From Planococcus sp. MSAK28401 (lineage in GTDB: Bacteria > Bacillota > Bacilli > Bacillales_A > Planococcaceae), in assembly GCF_018283455.1 (NCBI RefSeq), contig NZ_JAAMTH010000001.1:2027501-2091500 (forward strand): a stretch of DNA of 64,000 nucleotides, written 5' to 3'. A program made the position numbers and the translations under genes. The notes under the pieces are model-generated. The model made no database searches and had not been told where the DNA came from. It worked only from the letters and a program-made list of their open reading frames with translations. Shown piece by piece: positions 17,815 through 28,125 of this stretch. Position 1 is the first letter of the stretch; the number at the start of each line of letters is the position of its first letter.

Positions 17815-18864
17815 TCACTTCGCCTCCTTCTTTTTGCCGGCCGCTCGGAGCAGCAGCAAACGAATGATATAGCCAGATGCTACGAAGAAAATGATTACGG
17901 CGATGACAATTTCAACAATCTCGATCGGAATGCCTGCAGCATTCGGCATATTGAGAGCGCCGTATTTCAAGGAACCGAATAACGTAGCCCCGAAAATGAC
18001 ACCAAGCGGCGTATTCATTCCGAGAAGCGCGACGGCGATGCCGTCAAAGCCGATTCCGGTGAAACCACCTTTTGACGAAACGTACTCAAACGTCCCAAGT
18101 GCTTCCATCGCACCCGCAAGACCGGCAAATGCGCCGGAAATGACCATCGCCATGACGATGTTTTTGTTAACGTTCATCCCTGCATATTCAGAAGCATGCT
18201 GGTTGAAACCGACCGCTTTCAGCTCGAAGCCGAGCGTCGTCTTCTCCAGGATGAACCACATGACGGCGACCATGATCAGCGCCAGCAATAAGCCCAAGTG
18301 CAACCGGGAAAATTCTGTCAAGTTCTCCAGAAATTCAGAACGAAGGGAAGCACTGGCGAAAATCCGCTCCGTGCGGTCTCCTCCTTCGGATACCGTTCGG
18401 ATTAAGGCATTGGTAACATGAAGTGCAATATAGTTCATCATGATTGTGACAATAACTTCGTGTACGCGGAACTTGGCTTTCAATAGCCCCGGAACAAAGC
18501 CCCATAATGCACCTGCTACAGCCGCTGCCAAAATCGCTAGCGGCAAATGGATAATTTTCGGCAGTTCAACCGCTACGCCCACATAAGCTGCGGCGAACCA
18601 GCCGACGATCAATTGCCCTTCGACCCCGATATTGAAGAGCCCTGAGCGGAAAGCGAATGCAACGGCTAAACCAGCCAATAGATAAGGTGTAATTTGGCGA
18701 AGCGTTTCGCCGATTGTGTAAAGGTCCCCAAAAATACCGTTCCATAATGCAGCATAGCCTTCGATCGGGCTATAGCCGCTGACGAGCATGATGATCGCCC
18801 CAACGATCAGGCCAAGCACGACGGAAACGATCGGGACCAGCAAGTTTGTCGCTCTATTCGACAC
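17815..18864 (-). CDS. nupP: Nucleoside ABC transporter permease NupP
   Basis: 349 residues, close to B. subtilis YufP. BPD_transp_2 family; hydrophobic throughout, with LFNIGVEGQLIVGW and GFNQHASEYAGM as recognisable family motifs. I take a GTG start at 18864 (MSNRATNLLVPI), with AAAGGCGGG 8 bases upstream and overlap of 11 bases with nupO; a much longer in-frame reading runs deep into nupO and is not supported. Confidence 0.94.
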   Translation of the reverse strand: MSNRATNLLVPIVSVVLGLIVGAIIMLVSGYSPIEGYAALWNGIFGDLYTIGETLRQITPYLLAGLAVAFAFRSGLFNIGVEGQLIVGWFAAAYVGVAVELPKIIHLPLAILAAAVAGALWGFVPGLLKAKFRVHEVIVTIMMNYIALHVTNALIRTVSEGGDRTERIFASASLRSEFLENLTEFSRLHLGLLLALIMVAVMWFILEKTTLGFELKAVGFNQHASEYAGMNVNKNIVMAMVISGAFAGLAGAMEALGTFEYVSSKGGFTGIGFDGIAVALLGMNTPLGVIFGATLFGSLKYGALNMPNAAGIPIEIVEIVIAVIIFFVASGYIIRLLLLRAAGKKKEAK

Positions 18865-20395
18865 GGTGCTTCCCGCCTTTCTTGTCTTTGTCCGCATGTC
18901 CTGCCATGAGAAGACCCAGTTGTTGTTCAGTCGTTTCTTCAGGAATGACCACATCGACGATTTCACCGTCGTGAATAACGGCGATCCGGTCGGAGACATT
19001 CATGACTTCATCCAGTTCGAAAGAAATCAATAGAACCGCTTTGCCGTTATCGCGCTGTTCGATCAAACGGCTATGGATAAATTCGATAGCCCCTACATCC
19101 AAACCGCGCGTCGGAAGTGCGGCAATGAGCAGATCCGGATTGCGGTCGACTTCACGGCCAATGATCGCTTTTTGCTGGTTGCCCCCAGACAAAGCGCGGG
19201 CCGGTTCATGTGGCCCTTGCGTCCGGACATCGAAATCCTTGATGATTTGCTGGGCTTTTTCTGTAATCTTGTTATAGTCCATGATGCCGGACTTCGAGAT
19301 CGGCGCTGTATAGTAAGTTTGCAATGCAATATTGTGGCCGATCGGGAAATCAAGTACCAAGCCGTGCTTATGGCGATCTTGCGGGATATGGCCGACGCCG
19401 GATTCCGTCACTTTGCGCGGTTTCATCCCGGTAACGTCTTTGCCGTGGATTATAACTTTCCCGCTCTTGACTTTTCTAAGCCCGGTAATTGCTTCGATCA
19501 ATTCGGACTGCCCGTTGCCGTCGATTCCCGCAATTCCGACAATTTCACCTTTACGAACGGTCAAATTCAAGTTTTTCACCTTGGCGATGCCGCGGTAGTC
19601 CTCGACAACGAGATCTTTGACAGACAAGATCTCTTCCGTTGGGCTTGCCGGCCCTTTTTCGGTCTTGAATGTAACTTGGCGACCGACCATTAAGGCTGCC
19701 AAATCATTCGGGTTGGTTTCCGATGTCGTCACCGTCCCGATGCCTTGACCTTTACGTATTACAGTCACACGGTCTGAAACATCCATGATTTCTTTTAATT
19801 TGTGGGTGATCAAAATGATCGACTTGCCTTCTGCAATTAAACGCTTCATAATCTGGATCAATTCCGTGATCTCCTGAGGCGTCAGTGAAGCTGTCGGCTC
19901 ATCGAATATCAAAATTTCTGCGCCGCGGTAAAGTGTTTTCAAAATTTCCACGCGCTGCTGCATGCCGACTGAAATGTCTTCGATGATGGCATATGGATCG
20001 ACATTCAAGCCATATTGCTCAGATAATTTCGCCACTTTTTGTGCGGCATCTTTTTTGTTGGTGACGCCCATTTTAGTCGGCTCGCTGCCGAGTATAATGT
20101 TTTCGGTGACACTGAAATTCTCGACCAGCATAAAGTGTTGGTGCACCATGCCGATTCCGAGATCGTTCGCTACGTTCGGGTTGGAAATATCCACTTTCTT
20201 CCCTCTGACCCGGATTTCGCCGCCTTCCGGTTGATACAATCCAAACAAGACGTTCATCAAGGTGGATTTTCCTGCCCCGTTTTCACCGAGCAGTGCATGA
20301 ATTTCCCCTTTTTCAAGCTGCAAGGTGATATTGTCGTTGGCGACAAAGTTCCCGAACTCTTTGCGGATATTCAGCATTTCAATAACATATTCCAC
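18854..20395 (-). CDS. nupO: Nucleoside ABC transporter ATP-binding protein NupO
   Basis: 513 residues. Duplicated ABC ATPase: first Walker A GENGAGKST and Q-loop GMVHQHFML, signature ISVGMQQR; second half has GIDGNGQSE and the signature ALSGGNQQK. This layout is typical of sugar and nucleoside importers with BMP-type binding proteins. The start is GTG at 20395 with GAGGGAG 8 bases upstream, aligning with B. subtilis YufO (DYVIEMLNIRK); a longer in-frame start lacks a ribosome site. A strong terminator separates it from bmpA. Confidence 0.95.
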   Translation of the reverse strand: MEYVIEMLNIRKEFGNFVANDNITLQLEKGEIHALLGENGAGKSTLMNVLFGLYQPEGGEIRVRGKKVDISNPNVANDLGIGMVHQHFMLVENFSVTENIILGSEPTKMGVTNKKDAAQKVAKLSEQYGLNVDPYAIIEDISVGMQQRVEILKTLYRGAEILIFDEPTASLTPQEITELIQIMKRLIAEGKSIILITHKLKEIMDVSDRVTVIRKGQGIGTVTTSETNPNDLAALMVGRQVTFKTEKGPASPTEEILSVKDLVVEDYRGIAKVKNLNLTVRKGEIVGIAGIDGNGQSELIEAITGLRKVKSGKVIIHGKDVTGMKPRKVTESGVGHIPQDRHKHGLVLDFPIGHNIALQTYYTAPISKSGIMDYNKITEKAQQIIKDFDVRTQGPHEPARALSGGNQQKAIIGREVDRNPDLLIAALPTRGLDVGAIEFIHSRLIEQRDNGKAVLLISFELDEVMNVSDRIAVIHDGEIVDVVIPEETTEQQLGLLMAGHADKDKKGGKHRVE

Positions 20396-20502
20396 GGTTT
20401 TCACTCCCTCGGAGACTGGTTGTTTCTTAATGTAATGAATTAATACATGAAAGGCTTCTTTTAGCAGAAACCTTTCATCTATTAATCTTTCGAAAAATAG
20501 AC

Positions 20503-20542
20503 GAAAAAAAATCATAAAGACCGGATACCCGGTCTTTATGAT
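20503..20542 (-). terminator. terminator between bmpA and nupO
   Basis: Perfect 14-bp stem (20511-20524 with 20529-20542), 4-base loop, then eight T residues on the minus strand. Among the strongest hairpins in the window. It would make the binding protein mRNA more abundant than the transporter mRNA. Confidence 0.95.
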
Positions 20543-20561
20543 GACCGTATTTGACTACAGC

Positions 20562-21641
20562 TTATTCAGAGACTGTTTCAGGAACTTCGATTTCTCCTGA
20601 AATTACTTTCTCTTTGTACTCTTCAATCTGGCTCATGACATCTTCTGGAATCGCGCCGCGTGAATCCGCAAGGGCTACTCCATCGTCAGACAAACCATAA
20701 GTAACCGTTTCCCCACCTGGGAATTCGCCGTTCATCGCTTGTTCAGAAATGTTGATAACCGCTGTATCTACGCGTTTTAAAACTGAAGTCAATGTAACGT
20801 TTACATCGCCAGCTTGTCCTTCTTCGTATTGGTCAGCATCAACGCCGATAACCCATACTTTTTCATCAGGGTTAGCTTCGATGCGCTCTTTTGCTTCAGT
20901 GAATACACCGTTACCCGTTCCGCCTGCAGCGTGGAAAATGATATCTGCCCCAGCACTGTACATGCGGTTAGCAGTTGTTTTACCCAATTCTGCTTTATCA
21001 AAAGCACCTGTATATTGAACATCGACTTCGATTGAATCATCAACAGCTTTTACCCCTTCAAGGAAGCCGGATTCAAAGCGTTCGATAACTGGGATCTCCA
21101 TGCCGCCGACAAAACCGATTTTATCGGTTTCTGTCATTAATGCTGCAGCAACCCCTGCAAGGAATGCCCCTTCTTGCTCTTTGAACAAGACACTTGCAAC
21201 ATTCGGAGCATCAACTACCGCATCGATGATGGCGATTTGTGCATCCGGCTGCTGTTCAGCGATTTCTTTGACAGCGCCTTCCATCAAGAAGCCAATCCCG
21301 AAGACCACATCGAAATCACGGCGGATCAAGTTATTCAAGTTGGTGTTGTAATCAGCGTCAGAAGCAGACTGAAGGTAATCGAACCCGCCGTCGCCTTTTT
21401 CAAGGCCATTTTCTTCACCGAATTGCTGAACGCCTTCCCAGGCAGATTGGTTGAAGGATTTGTCATCGACGCCTCCGACATCCGTAACCATCGCTACAGA
21501 GAAATCGCTTGCTTCTTCAGTGCCTTCTCCGCCTTCAGCAGAGTCGCCGCCGTTCGAAGTATCTTCTTCGCTGCCGCATGCTGCAAGAACTCCAGCCGCC
21601 AGCATTAATGATAAGCCTACGCCAAATTTACGTTTAATCAA
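20562..21641 (-). CDS. bmpA: BMP-family nucleoside-binding lipoprotein
   Basis: 359 residues. Substrate-binding lipoprotein of the nucleoside ABC transporter, B. subtilis NupN/YufN counterpart. Signal peptide with lipobox LAAC followed by a Ser/Gly/Glu-rich linker; the mature part opens FSVAMVTDVGGVDDKSFNQ, a hallmark of the Bmp/PnrA family, and has GADIIFHAAGGTGNGVF. The start is TTG at 21641 with GGGGGT upstream; the in-frame TTG at 21656 is an alternative. It lies 46 bases after ymfC with no promoter between, so the regulator and transporter are probably one transcript. Confidence 0.93.
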   Translation of the reverse strand: MIKRKFGVGLSLMLAAGVLAACGSEEDTSNGGDSAEGGEGTEEASDFSVAMVTDVGGVDDKSFNQSAWEGVQQFGEENGLEKGDGGFDYLQSASDADYNTNLNNLIRRDFDVVFGIGFLMEGAVKEIAEQQPDAQIAIIDAVVDAPNVASVLFKEQEGAFLAGVAAALMTETDKIGFVGGMEIPVIERFESGFLEGVKAVDDSIEVDVQYTGAFDKAELGKTTANRMYSAGADIIFHAAGGTGNGVFTEAKERIEANPDEKVWVIGVDADQYEEGQAGDVNVTLTSVLKRVDTAVINISEQAMNGEFPGGETVTYGLSDDGVALADSRGAIPEDVMSQIEEYKEKVISGEIEVPETVSE

Positions 21642-21687
21642 TGTGATAACCCCCAAGGTTTTTTTGATAATAGCAGGAATCAGATGT

Positions 21688-22416
21688 TTACAGACGTTTG
21701 CGAACTACGTGGAAGCTGAACTTGTCAGCACGGAAGTAGTTCTTGGAATATAGCACCAAGCGATCGTTTTCATCATAATGATGCTGTTTTAAGACAAGTA
21801 ATGCAGTTTCCGGGTCGCATTCGAGAATCGGCGACGCTTCTTCGTGATACCCTGTCGGGTCGATGAAGGTGACCGCATAGGAAATGCGGATATCGCCGGA
21901 TTCTTCAAGCGCCGAGAAAATGGAGCTTTCTTTGCGTCCGAGAAAACCTTCGGGCATGTAGACGGAAGGCACTTTGTCGATGCAATAGACGACAGGCTCC
22001 CCGTTTGCCGTTCGGACGCGTTCAATGGAAATGACAGTATCATCCGGATTGCAATGAAAGCGGTTAACATCTTCTTCAGAACAAATGGACTCCGAAGTGC
22101 TCAGGTAGACCACTCCGGGTTCCATTCCCGCCTGCCGGATCATATCGGAGACGCTTGTCAATTCCTCGATGCCCGATGAAAATACCGGTTTCGAATTGAC
22201 AAACGTCCCGACACCGTGGCGCCTGACGATTACATTATCTTCTTCCAGGAGCCGCAGCGCCTCGCGTAGAGTCGCACGGCTCACTCCAAGTGATTTCGAT
22301 AATTCGAACTCGGATGGCAATTTCTCTTTCTCTTTATAGACACCCGAAGCAATATCCTGCTTCATTCGATCGATCACTTGGAGATACAATGCACGGTGAT
22401 CCGATTTGATTGTCAT
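21688..22416 (-). CDS. ymfC: GntR-family regulator YmfC (UTRA domain)
   Basis: 242 residues. N-terminal winged helix-turn-helix ([21 protein letters not shown], then GVGTFV) and a C-terminal UTRA effector domain, so HutC subfamily. It heads the transporter operon, which suggests it senses a nucleoside or derivative and controls itself plus bmpA-nupOPQ; this is inference from position. The start at 22416 ([13 protein letters not shown]) has GGGTGG upstream; a GTG at 22428 is an alternative. An inverted repeat lies in its leader. Confidence 0.92.
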   Translation of the reverse strand: MTIKSDHRALYLQVIDRMKQDIASGVYKEKEKLPSEFELSKSLGVSRATLREALRLLEEDNVIVRRHGVGTFVNSKPVFSSGIEELTSVSDMIRQAGMEPGVVYLSTSESICSEEDVNRFHCNPDDTVISIERVRTANGEPVVYCIDKVPSVYMPEGFLGRKESSIFSALEESGDIRISYAVTFIDPTGYHEEASPILECDPETALLVLKQHHYDENDRLVLYSKNYFRADKFSFHVVRKRL

Positions 22417-22439
22417 ACGATTCACCACCCATGACAGAG

Positions 22440-22476
22440 ATCAGACATCTGATGTAAAACATTCCTACTAATCAGA
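22440..22476. promoter_or_regulatory. candidate YmfC operator: three ATCAGA half-sites
   Basis: ATCAGA-CA-TCTGAT (22440-22453) is a 14-bp inverted repeat, and a third half-site ATCAGA lies at 22471-22476 close to the predicted transcription start. Position between the -10 and the start codon suits repression by the winged-helix product. The match to a known GntR site has not been tested. Confidence 0.5.
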
Positions 22477-22479
22477 ATT

Positions 22480-22508
22480 ACTATACCATTTAATAGAAAT
22501 GAAATAAA
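22480..22508 (-). promoter_or_regulatory. ymfC-nup promoter
   Basis: Minus-strand TTTATT (22503-22508), 17-base spacer, TATAGT (22480-22485). The -35 is weak. It lies about 65 bases upstream of ymfC. Confidence 0.5.
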
Positions 22509-22592
22509 TAGCAATTTGTCGAATTCTGCGAATTTTCCTCCACAAGCTTTCTCAAATACTAAACATTTTGTCACAAATCAGCTATTGACCAA

Positions 22593-25022
22593 TCAGTATT
22601 CTTCCTGCTTAGGAACCAGTACATGGCGCGGCTTACTGCCTTCATATGGTCCGACGACCCCGCGCTGCTCCATTTGGTCTATGATTCGGGCGGCACGGGA
22701 ATAGCCAACACGGAACCTGCGCTGCAGCATCGATACGGATGCCGTCTGCATTTCTGTGACCAATTGCACCGCTTCCTCATAAAGTTCGTCTGTTTCCTGG
22801 TCGATGCTTACTTCTTCCACATCTGATGGGATCATGTCTTCCTGGTATTGCGCTTTTTGCTGTTCGATTGAAAAGTCGACGATTTTTTCTACTTCAGTAT
22901 CTGACAGGAACGCCCCTTGCACGCGCACCGGTTTTGATTGTCCGGCACCGAGGAACAGCATATCGCCACGGCCGAGCAATTTCTCTGCCCCGCCCATGTC
23001 GAGAATGGTGCGTGAGTCGATTGCGGATGACACCGCAAATGCGATGCGCGACGGGATGTTCGCCTTGATAACGCCGGTGATGACATTTACGCTCGGGCGC
23101 TGTGTGGCGATGATCAAATGGATGCCGGCAGCACGCGCCATTTGCGCAAGCCGCGTGATGGCATCTTCCACTTCGTTGGACGCGACCATCATCAAATCCG
23201 CCAATTCATCGACGATGACAACAATAAACGGCAGCTTCGGATGCTTTTCTTCGTTTTCTGCGTTGAATGTGTCGACATAATCGTTATAGCCTTCGATATT
23301 GCGTGTACCGGTATGGGAAAACAGCTCATAGCGCCGCTCCATTTCCGAGACGATTTTCTTTAATGCTTGTGCCGCTTTGCGTGGGTCTGTCACTACTGGT
23401 GCGAGTAGATGAGGAATGCCATTGTAGACATTCAGTTCGACCATTTTCGGGTCAATCATCATCATCTTCACTTCATGTGGCTTGGCGCGCATGATGATGC
23501 TCGTGATAATGCCGTTGATGCATACCGATTTCCCGCTGCCTGTAGAACCTGCCACGAGCAGATGGGGCATTTTATTGAGTTCGGTCATGACCGCTTGGCC
23601 CGTGACGTCGCGGCCGAGACCGAACAATAATTTCGAGTCGGGACGGTTGTTTTCTTCCGATTCTAGTACTTCCCGAAGGCTCACGACTGCGACTTCGGTA
23701 TTCGGCACTTCAATGCCGATCGCCGATTTTCCAGGAATCGGTGCTTCAATGCGGATATCGCGAGCGGCAAGCGCCAATGCCAAATCGTCGTGAAGGCTGA
23801 CGATTTTGCTGACTTTCACGCCGACATCCGGCAGCACTTCATATTTCGTCACGGCAGGCCCCAAATGGACTTGCGTCACTTTTGCGCGAACACCGAAGCT
23901 TTGGAAGGTTTTCTCGAGTTTTTTGGCGTTTTTTTGGATGCCTGAATATTCACCGCTTTGGTCGCTATGCGGCGGCAAGGTCAATAGATCGATCGGCGGC
24001 AAGGCATAATCTTCGTTTTCCGCTTCTTCTTTCATCGACATGACCGGCTCTTTCAAGATCTCTCCCGTTTCTGGGTCAACATGCCTGATTTCTTCGGAAG
24101 CCTCGGTTTTCGGTTTTTCCTTCTCTGCCTCCTGGCGCTTCGGCTTGACCTTTTCTGTAAATGCCGAAATGATCGGCTCTTTTTCCTCTTCCGGCTCACG
24201 CTCAGTCTCTTTATCAAAGACCAGCGTCGTCTCTGTCTCTGTCTCTGTTTCTTCCAGCGCATCGTCATAAGCCAATTGCTCATTCATTTCCAATACCTTT
24301 TCAGGGGCATTTTTTCTGCGCGGCTGCTTTTTCGCCGGTTTGCGTTCCGGCTTGAAGCGTTCTGCGAGTGACCGCATCGCTTCGCCGACGACCGGCAAGC
24401 GCTCTGCAATGACTGGCGCAGCCGTTTTGCCAGTTAAGATGATCGCCCCGATCGACAATAGGATGATGGCGATGACCCATGTGCCGGCTGTCGCAAATAG
24501 CACGTGAAGCAGCGCATACAGCACGGCGCCGAAAAACCCGCCGCCGGTCGCTTCGTAATTCCCCCAGATTGTGCCGGTCATTTGCGTCATTTTCGACGTT
24601 TCCGACAAGACATTTGCAGAAGTGATCGGCAAGATCGAACCTGCTGCCCAGATCAAATGGCTGATCAATAAAGCGCCAGCAAGGAGAAATATAGAGCCGG
24701 CTGCAATTTTCGCGCGGATTTTCGGCAAGCTACGTTTGACCATGATGTGAAGTGCGGCTGCGATCAATGCCAGTGGTGCGAGAAAGGCCAAATAACCGAG
24801 CAGATACTCAGCCATATTGTTGAACATGCGGCCGATCAAGCCGAGCCTAAAGACCATTAAGATCGCGATCCCGATCATGATGAGGCCAGTGACTTCATAG
24901 GCGATCATCGGAACCGGTTGGCGTTTTTTCTTCGCTTTCGCTTTCGGCTTCGGTTTCGTGCGCGGCTTAGTACGCGGCTTGGTGGTGGTGGTGGTTTTTT
25001 TGTTTGTGCGGCTTGGCGCCAT
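22593..25022 (-). CDS. ftsK: FtsK/SpoIIIE family DNA translocase
   Basis: 809 residues. Four hydrophobic segments lie near residues 40-190 after a Lys/Thr/Pro-rich N-terminus (MAPSRTNKK, then TKPRTKP repeats). A charged linker follows, then the ATPase motor with Walker [12 protein letters not shown] and Walker [11 protein letters not shown], and a C-terminal gamma winged helix ([20 protein letters not shown] region) that reads polar DNA motifs. It pumps chromosome DNA through the division septum. In a non-sporulator the role is vegetative, so I use ftsK rather than spoIIIE. The start at 25022 has AGAGGG 6 bases upstream; a 60-codon extension is not supported. Confidence 0.95.
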   Translation of the reverse strand: MAPSRTNKKTTTTTKPRTKPRTKPKPKAKAKKKRQPVPMIAYEVTGLIMIGIAILMVFRLGLIGRMFNNMAEYLLGYLAFLAPLALIAAALHIMVKRSLPKIRAKIAAGSIFLLAGALLISHLIWAAGSILPITSANVLSETSKMTQMTGTIWGNYEATGGGFFGAVLYALLHVLFATAGTWVIAIILLSIGAIILTGKTAAPVIAERLPVVGEAMRSLAERFKPERKPAKKQPRRKNAPEKVLEMNEQLAYDDALEETETETETTLVFDKETEREPEEEKEPIISAFTEKVKPKRQEAEKEKPKTEASEEIRHVDPETGEILKEPVMSMKEEAENEDYALPPIDLLTLPPHSDQSGEYSGIQKNAKKLEKTFQSFGVRAKVTQVHLGPAVTKYEVLPDVGVKVSKIVSLHDDLALALAARDIRIEAPIPGKSAIGIEVPNTEVAVVSLREVLESEENNRPDSKLLFGLGRDVTGQAVMTELNKMPHLLVAGSTGSGKSVCINGIITSIIMRAKPHEVKMMMIDPKMVELNVYNGIPHLLAPVVTDPRKAAQALKKIVSEMERRYELFSHTGTRNIEGYNDYVDTFNAENEEKHPKLPFIVVIVDELADLMMVASNEVEDAITRLAQMARAAGIHLIIATQRPSVNVITGVIKANIPSRIAFAVSSAIDSRTILDMGGAEKLLGRGDMLFLGAGQSKPVRVQGAFLSDTEVEKIVDFSIEQQKAQYQEDMIPSDVEEVSIDQETDELYEEAVQLVTEMQTASVSMLQRRFRVGYSRAARIIDQMEQRGVVGPYEGSKPRHVLVPKQEEY

Positions 25023-25047
25023 CGGATTCCCTCTTTTCTTACGTAAT

Positions 25048-25089
25048 GAAAAAGGATTCCTGCCGACAGAATCGGTATGGAATCCCTTT
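25048..25089 (-). terminator. rnjB terminator
   Basis: AAGGGATTCC pairs with GGAATCCTTTT, with an inner CCGA/TCGG arm and T-rich tail on the minus strand. It starts 11 bases after the rnjB stop. Confidence 0.85.
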
Positions 25090-25099
25090 ACTTGTATTC

Positions 25100-26767
25100 T
25101 TAGTATTCCATGATGATCGGAATGATCATCGGACGCCGCTTCGTCTGCTGGTACAGATACGAGTTGAGCGTATCGCGAATTTCCTGTTTGATGTTGTTCC
25201 ATTCGAATGCATCACGCGTCACATATTTATCGACGACTTTGCGTACCAATTGGCTCGACTCATCGAGCAATTGCTCCGATTCGCGGACATAGACAAAGCC
25301 TCTGGAAATGATTTCAGGCCCTGAAGCGATGCGTTTTTCTTTGCGGTTCAAGGTAACAACGATGATAAAGATCCCATCCTGCGACAAAAGCTTGCGGTCA
25401 CGGAGGACGATGTTGCCGACATCCCCGATGCCGATTCCATCGATCAAGACATTGCCTGTCGTGACACGGCCGCTCATGCGGACTTTTTCTTTTCTGTATT
25501 CGACGATATCGCCTTTATCGGCAATAAAGATATCCGATTTTGCGATGCCGACTTGCTGTGCGAGTTTTGAGTGGGCGATGAGCATTTTGTATTCCCCTTG
25601 GATCGGGACAAAATACTTCGGCTTCATCAAGTTCAGCATCATCTTCAAGTCTTCCTGGCTGCCGTGGCCGGAAACGTGGACTTTCTTGTTCGATGTCAGC
25701 ACTTTCGCGCCGGCTTTTGCCAATTTGTTCATTGTCTGGAACATCGGCACTTCCATGCCCGGCGACGGCGTAAAGGTGATCAATACCGTATCCGTCTCAT
25801 TGATGCGCACATCTTTATGCTGGCGTCTGACCATTTTGTCAAGCGCTTCAAGCGGTTCACCCTGGTTGCCGGTCACGATGATGACAACTTCATCGTCATT
25901 GTATTTCTCCAAGTCTTTCAAGGAAATAACCGTATCTTCATCGACTTCTAAATAGCCAAGGCGCAAGCCGACTTCATAGCTCTTCTCGAGGCTTTTACCA
26001 ATCACGGCGACTTTCTTGCCGGTTTGATGCGCGATGTCGAACACTTGCTGGATACGGATAAAGTTGGATGAATAAAGTGATACGAGAATACGTCCAGGCG
26101 CCTGATGGAATGCCGTCAGGATATGATCAGCAACGACCGTCTCAGATGTCGTATAGCCCGGGCGTTCGGCTTCGGTGGAATCTGACAACAGCATCAAGAC
26201 GCCGTCTTCGCCGAGCTTCGCCATTTTGGCATAATCCGGGCGGTAGCTGCCTTGCATTGACTGGTCGAATTTAAATTCACCGGTATGAACGATGGCGCCT
26301 TCCGATGTATGGAAGACAATGCCGAGTGCATCTGGAATGCTATGTGTCGTATGGAAAAAGGTGACGTGTGTCTTGTCGAAATTCATGCGGCTCTTATTCG
26401 TGACTTCAAAGAATTTATGGTGCTTGAGCGAGCCGAGCTCTTTTACATGCTCTTTGGCAAGCGCGATAGTCAGCTTCGAACCGTACACCGGTGCTTGGAC
26501 TTTCTTCAATAGATAAGCAATCGATCCGATCGCATCTTCATGGCCGTGCGTCAGGAAGATCCCTTTGACACGGTCTTTGTTTTCTTCGAGATAGGTGACA
26601 TCCGGAATGACGATATCGACGCCGAGCATCTCATCTTCCGGGAACATCAATCCGCTGTCGACGACGAACAGGTCATCGTCGATATCGATGACGTACATCG
26701 CTTTCCCGATCTCTCCTACTCCGCCAAGCGGAATGACTCTTATGACTTCATTTTTAATTTTACTCAA
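25100..26767 (-). CDS. rnjB: Ribonuclease J2
   Basis: 555 residues. Metallo-beta-lactamase and beta-CASP ribonuclease; J2 partners J1 in mRNA 5-prime decay. The position upstream of ftsK and the C-terminus PMIIPIIME match B. subtilis RNase J2. The catalytic HxHxDH motif is degenerate: H74-G-H76-E-D78-A79, with Ala in place of His, and the conserved GDFKFD reads GEFKFD (E164). B. subtilis J2 is degenerate at the same place in a different way. Weak or absent catalysis is therefore expected. The start is TTG with GGAGG 7 bases upstream. It has its own promoter. Confidence 0.92.
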   Translation of the reverse strand: MSKIKNEVIRVIPLGGVGEIGKAMYVIDIDDDLFVVDSGLMFPEDEMLGVDIVIPDVTYLEENKDRVKGIFLTHGHEDAIGSIAYLLKKVQAPVYGSKLTIALAKEHVKELGSLKHHKFFEVTNKSRMNFDKTHVTFFHTTHSIPDALGIVFHTSEGAIVHTGEFKFDQSMQGSYRPDYAKMAKLGEDGVLMLLSDSTEAERPGYTTSETVVADHILTAFHQAPGRILVSLYSSNFIRIQQVFDIAHQTGKKVAVIGKSLEKSYEVGLRLGYLEVDEDTVISLKDLEKYNDDEVVIIVTGNQGEPLEALDKMVRRQHKDVRINETDTVLITFTPSPGMEVPMFQTMNKLAKAGAKVLTSNKKVHVSGHGSQEDLKMMLNLMKPKYFVPIQGEYKMLIAHSKLAQQVGIAKSDIFIADKGDIVEYRKEKVRMSGRVTTGNVLIDGIGIGDVGNIVLRDRKLLSQDGIFIIVVTLNRKEKRIASGPEIISRGFVYVRESEQLLDESSQLVRKVVDKYVTRDAFEWNNIKQEIRDTLNSYLYQQTKRRPMIIPIIMEY

Positions 26768-26814
26768 TTGATTTCCTCCTAAAAATATTTCACCCGTACA
26801 GATCCATAGACTTC

Positions 26815-26844
26815 ATTATACGGTAATCACCGGTAACAGTCCAA
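26815..26844 (-). promoter_or_regulatory. rnjB promoter
   Basis: Minus-strand TTGGAC (26839-26844), 18-base spacer, TATAAT (26815-26820), about 48 bases upstream of the rnjB start. Confidence 0.7.
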
Positions 26845-26905
26845 AGAAAAAATATCTGCAGCCATTTGCCCCACGTGCCTGCCGAAAAAAATCCTTTTGC
26901 TAAAC

Positions 26906-26964
26906 AAAAAAAAGCCATCCGCACGCACAAGGAAGACACAACTTCCAAGCGGCACCGGATGGCC
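26906..26964 (-). terminator. asd terminator
   Basis: Long hairpin: GGCCATCCG pairs with CGGATGGC at the base, with an inner GGAAG/CTTCC arm, then eight T residues on the minus strand. It separates asd from rnjB. Confidence 0.88.
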
Positions 26965-27008
26965 AGAGATTTTACATGCGTCAGCCAATCAGATGGTGGG
27001 CCAACAAT

Positions 27009-28043
27009 TTACAGCAATTGTTCTTCGATGAGCGCTTCAGCGATTTGAACTGAGTTCAATGCCGCGCCTTTGATCAAATTATCGGAGACGACCCATAAAT
27101 GATAGCCATTCGGGTTGTCGAGGTCTTTGCGGATACGGCCGACGAACACCTCGTCTTTCCCTGCTGCCATCAAAGGCATCGGGTATTCCTGATTGGCGGG
27201 ATTGTCTTGCAGCACAACGCCTGGCGCGCCGCTCAGCGCCTCTCTCACTTGCTCGATGGACGGCGTGCCGCCCAGTTCCACATAGACGGATTCGGAGTGG
27301 CCAGTTACGACCGGCAAGCGCACACAAGTCGCCGCTACTGCCAAGCCTTGGTCGCTCATAATTTTCTTCGTTTCGTTGATCATTTTCATTTCTTCCAAGG
27401 TATAGCCGTTGTCAGCGAATTGGTCGATTTGCGGGACTGCATTGAAGGCAATCGGGTAATGGCGCTCAGCTGACTTCACAGGCAAAACTTTCGCTTCTGC
27501 GGTTGCTGCGTTATCGAAATCCGCTGATTGTTCTTTCAACTCATTGATCGCATCGATGCCAGCGCCCGAAACCGCTTGGTAAGTGGAAACAATGATTTTC
27601 TGCAAGCCGAATTGCTCTTTTAGCGGCTGCAATGCGCATACCATTTGGATCGTCGAGCAATTCGGGTTGGCGATCACGCCGGAATGGCCTTTTAGCGCCG
27701 ATTTATTCACTTCAGGAACCACGAGCGGTACATCTGCGTCCATGCGGAATGCGCTCGTATTGTCGACCACGACAGCGCCTCGCTTCACGGCTTCAGGGGC
27801 AAATTTCTCGGAGATGCTGCCGCCTGCGCTGAACAAAGCGATATCTACACCCTCAAATGATTCAGGCACCGCTTCTTCCACTGTATAGGATTGTCCGTTG
27901 AATTCGATTTCCTTGCCGGCAGAGCGGGCAGAAGACAGGAATTTGATGTCCCCGACAGGGAAATTGCGCTTCTCCAACTGGTCTTTCATTTGCTGACCGA
28001 CGGCACCAGTTGCGCCCATGATCGCTACATTATAGGTTTTCAC
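27009..28043 (-). CDS. asd: Aspartate-semialdehyde dehydrogenase
   Basis: 344 residues. NADPH-dependent reduction of aspartyl phosphate to the semialdehyde, feeding lysine, diaminopimelate, threonine and methionine. Dinucleotide motif [10 protein letters not shown] at 10-19, active Cys129 in NPNCST, and the histidine region VTGHSESV are present. The start is GTG with AGGAG 8 bases upstream. In B. subtilis asd is followed by dapG and dapA and preceded by spoVFAB; here it stands alone, with a terminator behind it and only an 83-base gap to the peptidase gene in front. Confidence 0.97.
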   Translation of the reverse strand: MKTYNVAIMGATGAVGQQMKDQLEKRNFPVGDIKFLSSARSAGKEIEFNGQSYTVEEAVPESFEGVDIALFSAGGSISEKFAPEAVKRGAVVVDNTSAFRMDADVPLVVPEVNKSALKGHSGVIANPNCSTIQMVCALQPLKEQFGLQKIIVSTYQAVSGAGIDAINELKEQSADFDNAATAEAKVLPVKSAERHYPIAFNAVPQIDQFADNGYTLEEMKMINETKKIMSDQGLAVAATCVRLPVVTGHSESVYVELGGTPSIEQVREALSGAPGVVLQDNPANQEYPMPLMAAGKDEVFVGRIRKDLDNPNGYHLWVVSDNLIKGAALNSVQIAEALIEEQLL

Positions 28044-28100
28044 TCGACTCTCTCCTTCATGGCTAATTTGCGTTATTGTAACATAATTTATCGCATCAGC

Positions 28101-28115
28101 GCGACAAATTGTCGC
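28101..28115. promoter_or_regulatory. 15-bp inverted repeat upstream of asd
   Basis: GCGACAA-N-TTGTCGC, perfect 7-bp arms. It contains a TTGTCG that could serve as a -35 (16 bases before TATGTT on the minus strand). A TACAAT also lies further downstream. It has no T-tract, so it is not a terminator; it looks like an operator, but the regulator is unknown. Confidence 0.4.
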
Positions 28116-28125
28116 AATTCATTAT

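Noticed and set aside
22520-22560. AATTCGCAGAATT-like sequence upstream of ymfC as a CodY box
   Set aside because: About five mismatches to AATTTTCWGAAAATT; too weak to call, although CodY control of nup genes is known in B. subtilis.
28044-28125. Lysine riboswitch (L-box) upstream of asd
   Set aside because: Only 82 bases are available; an L-box needs about 180.
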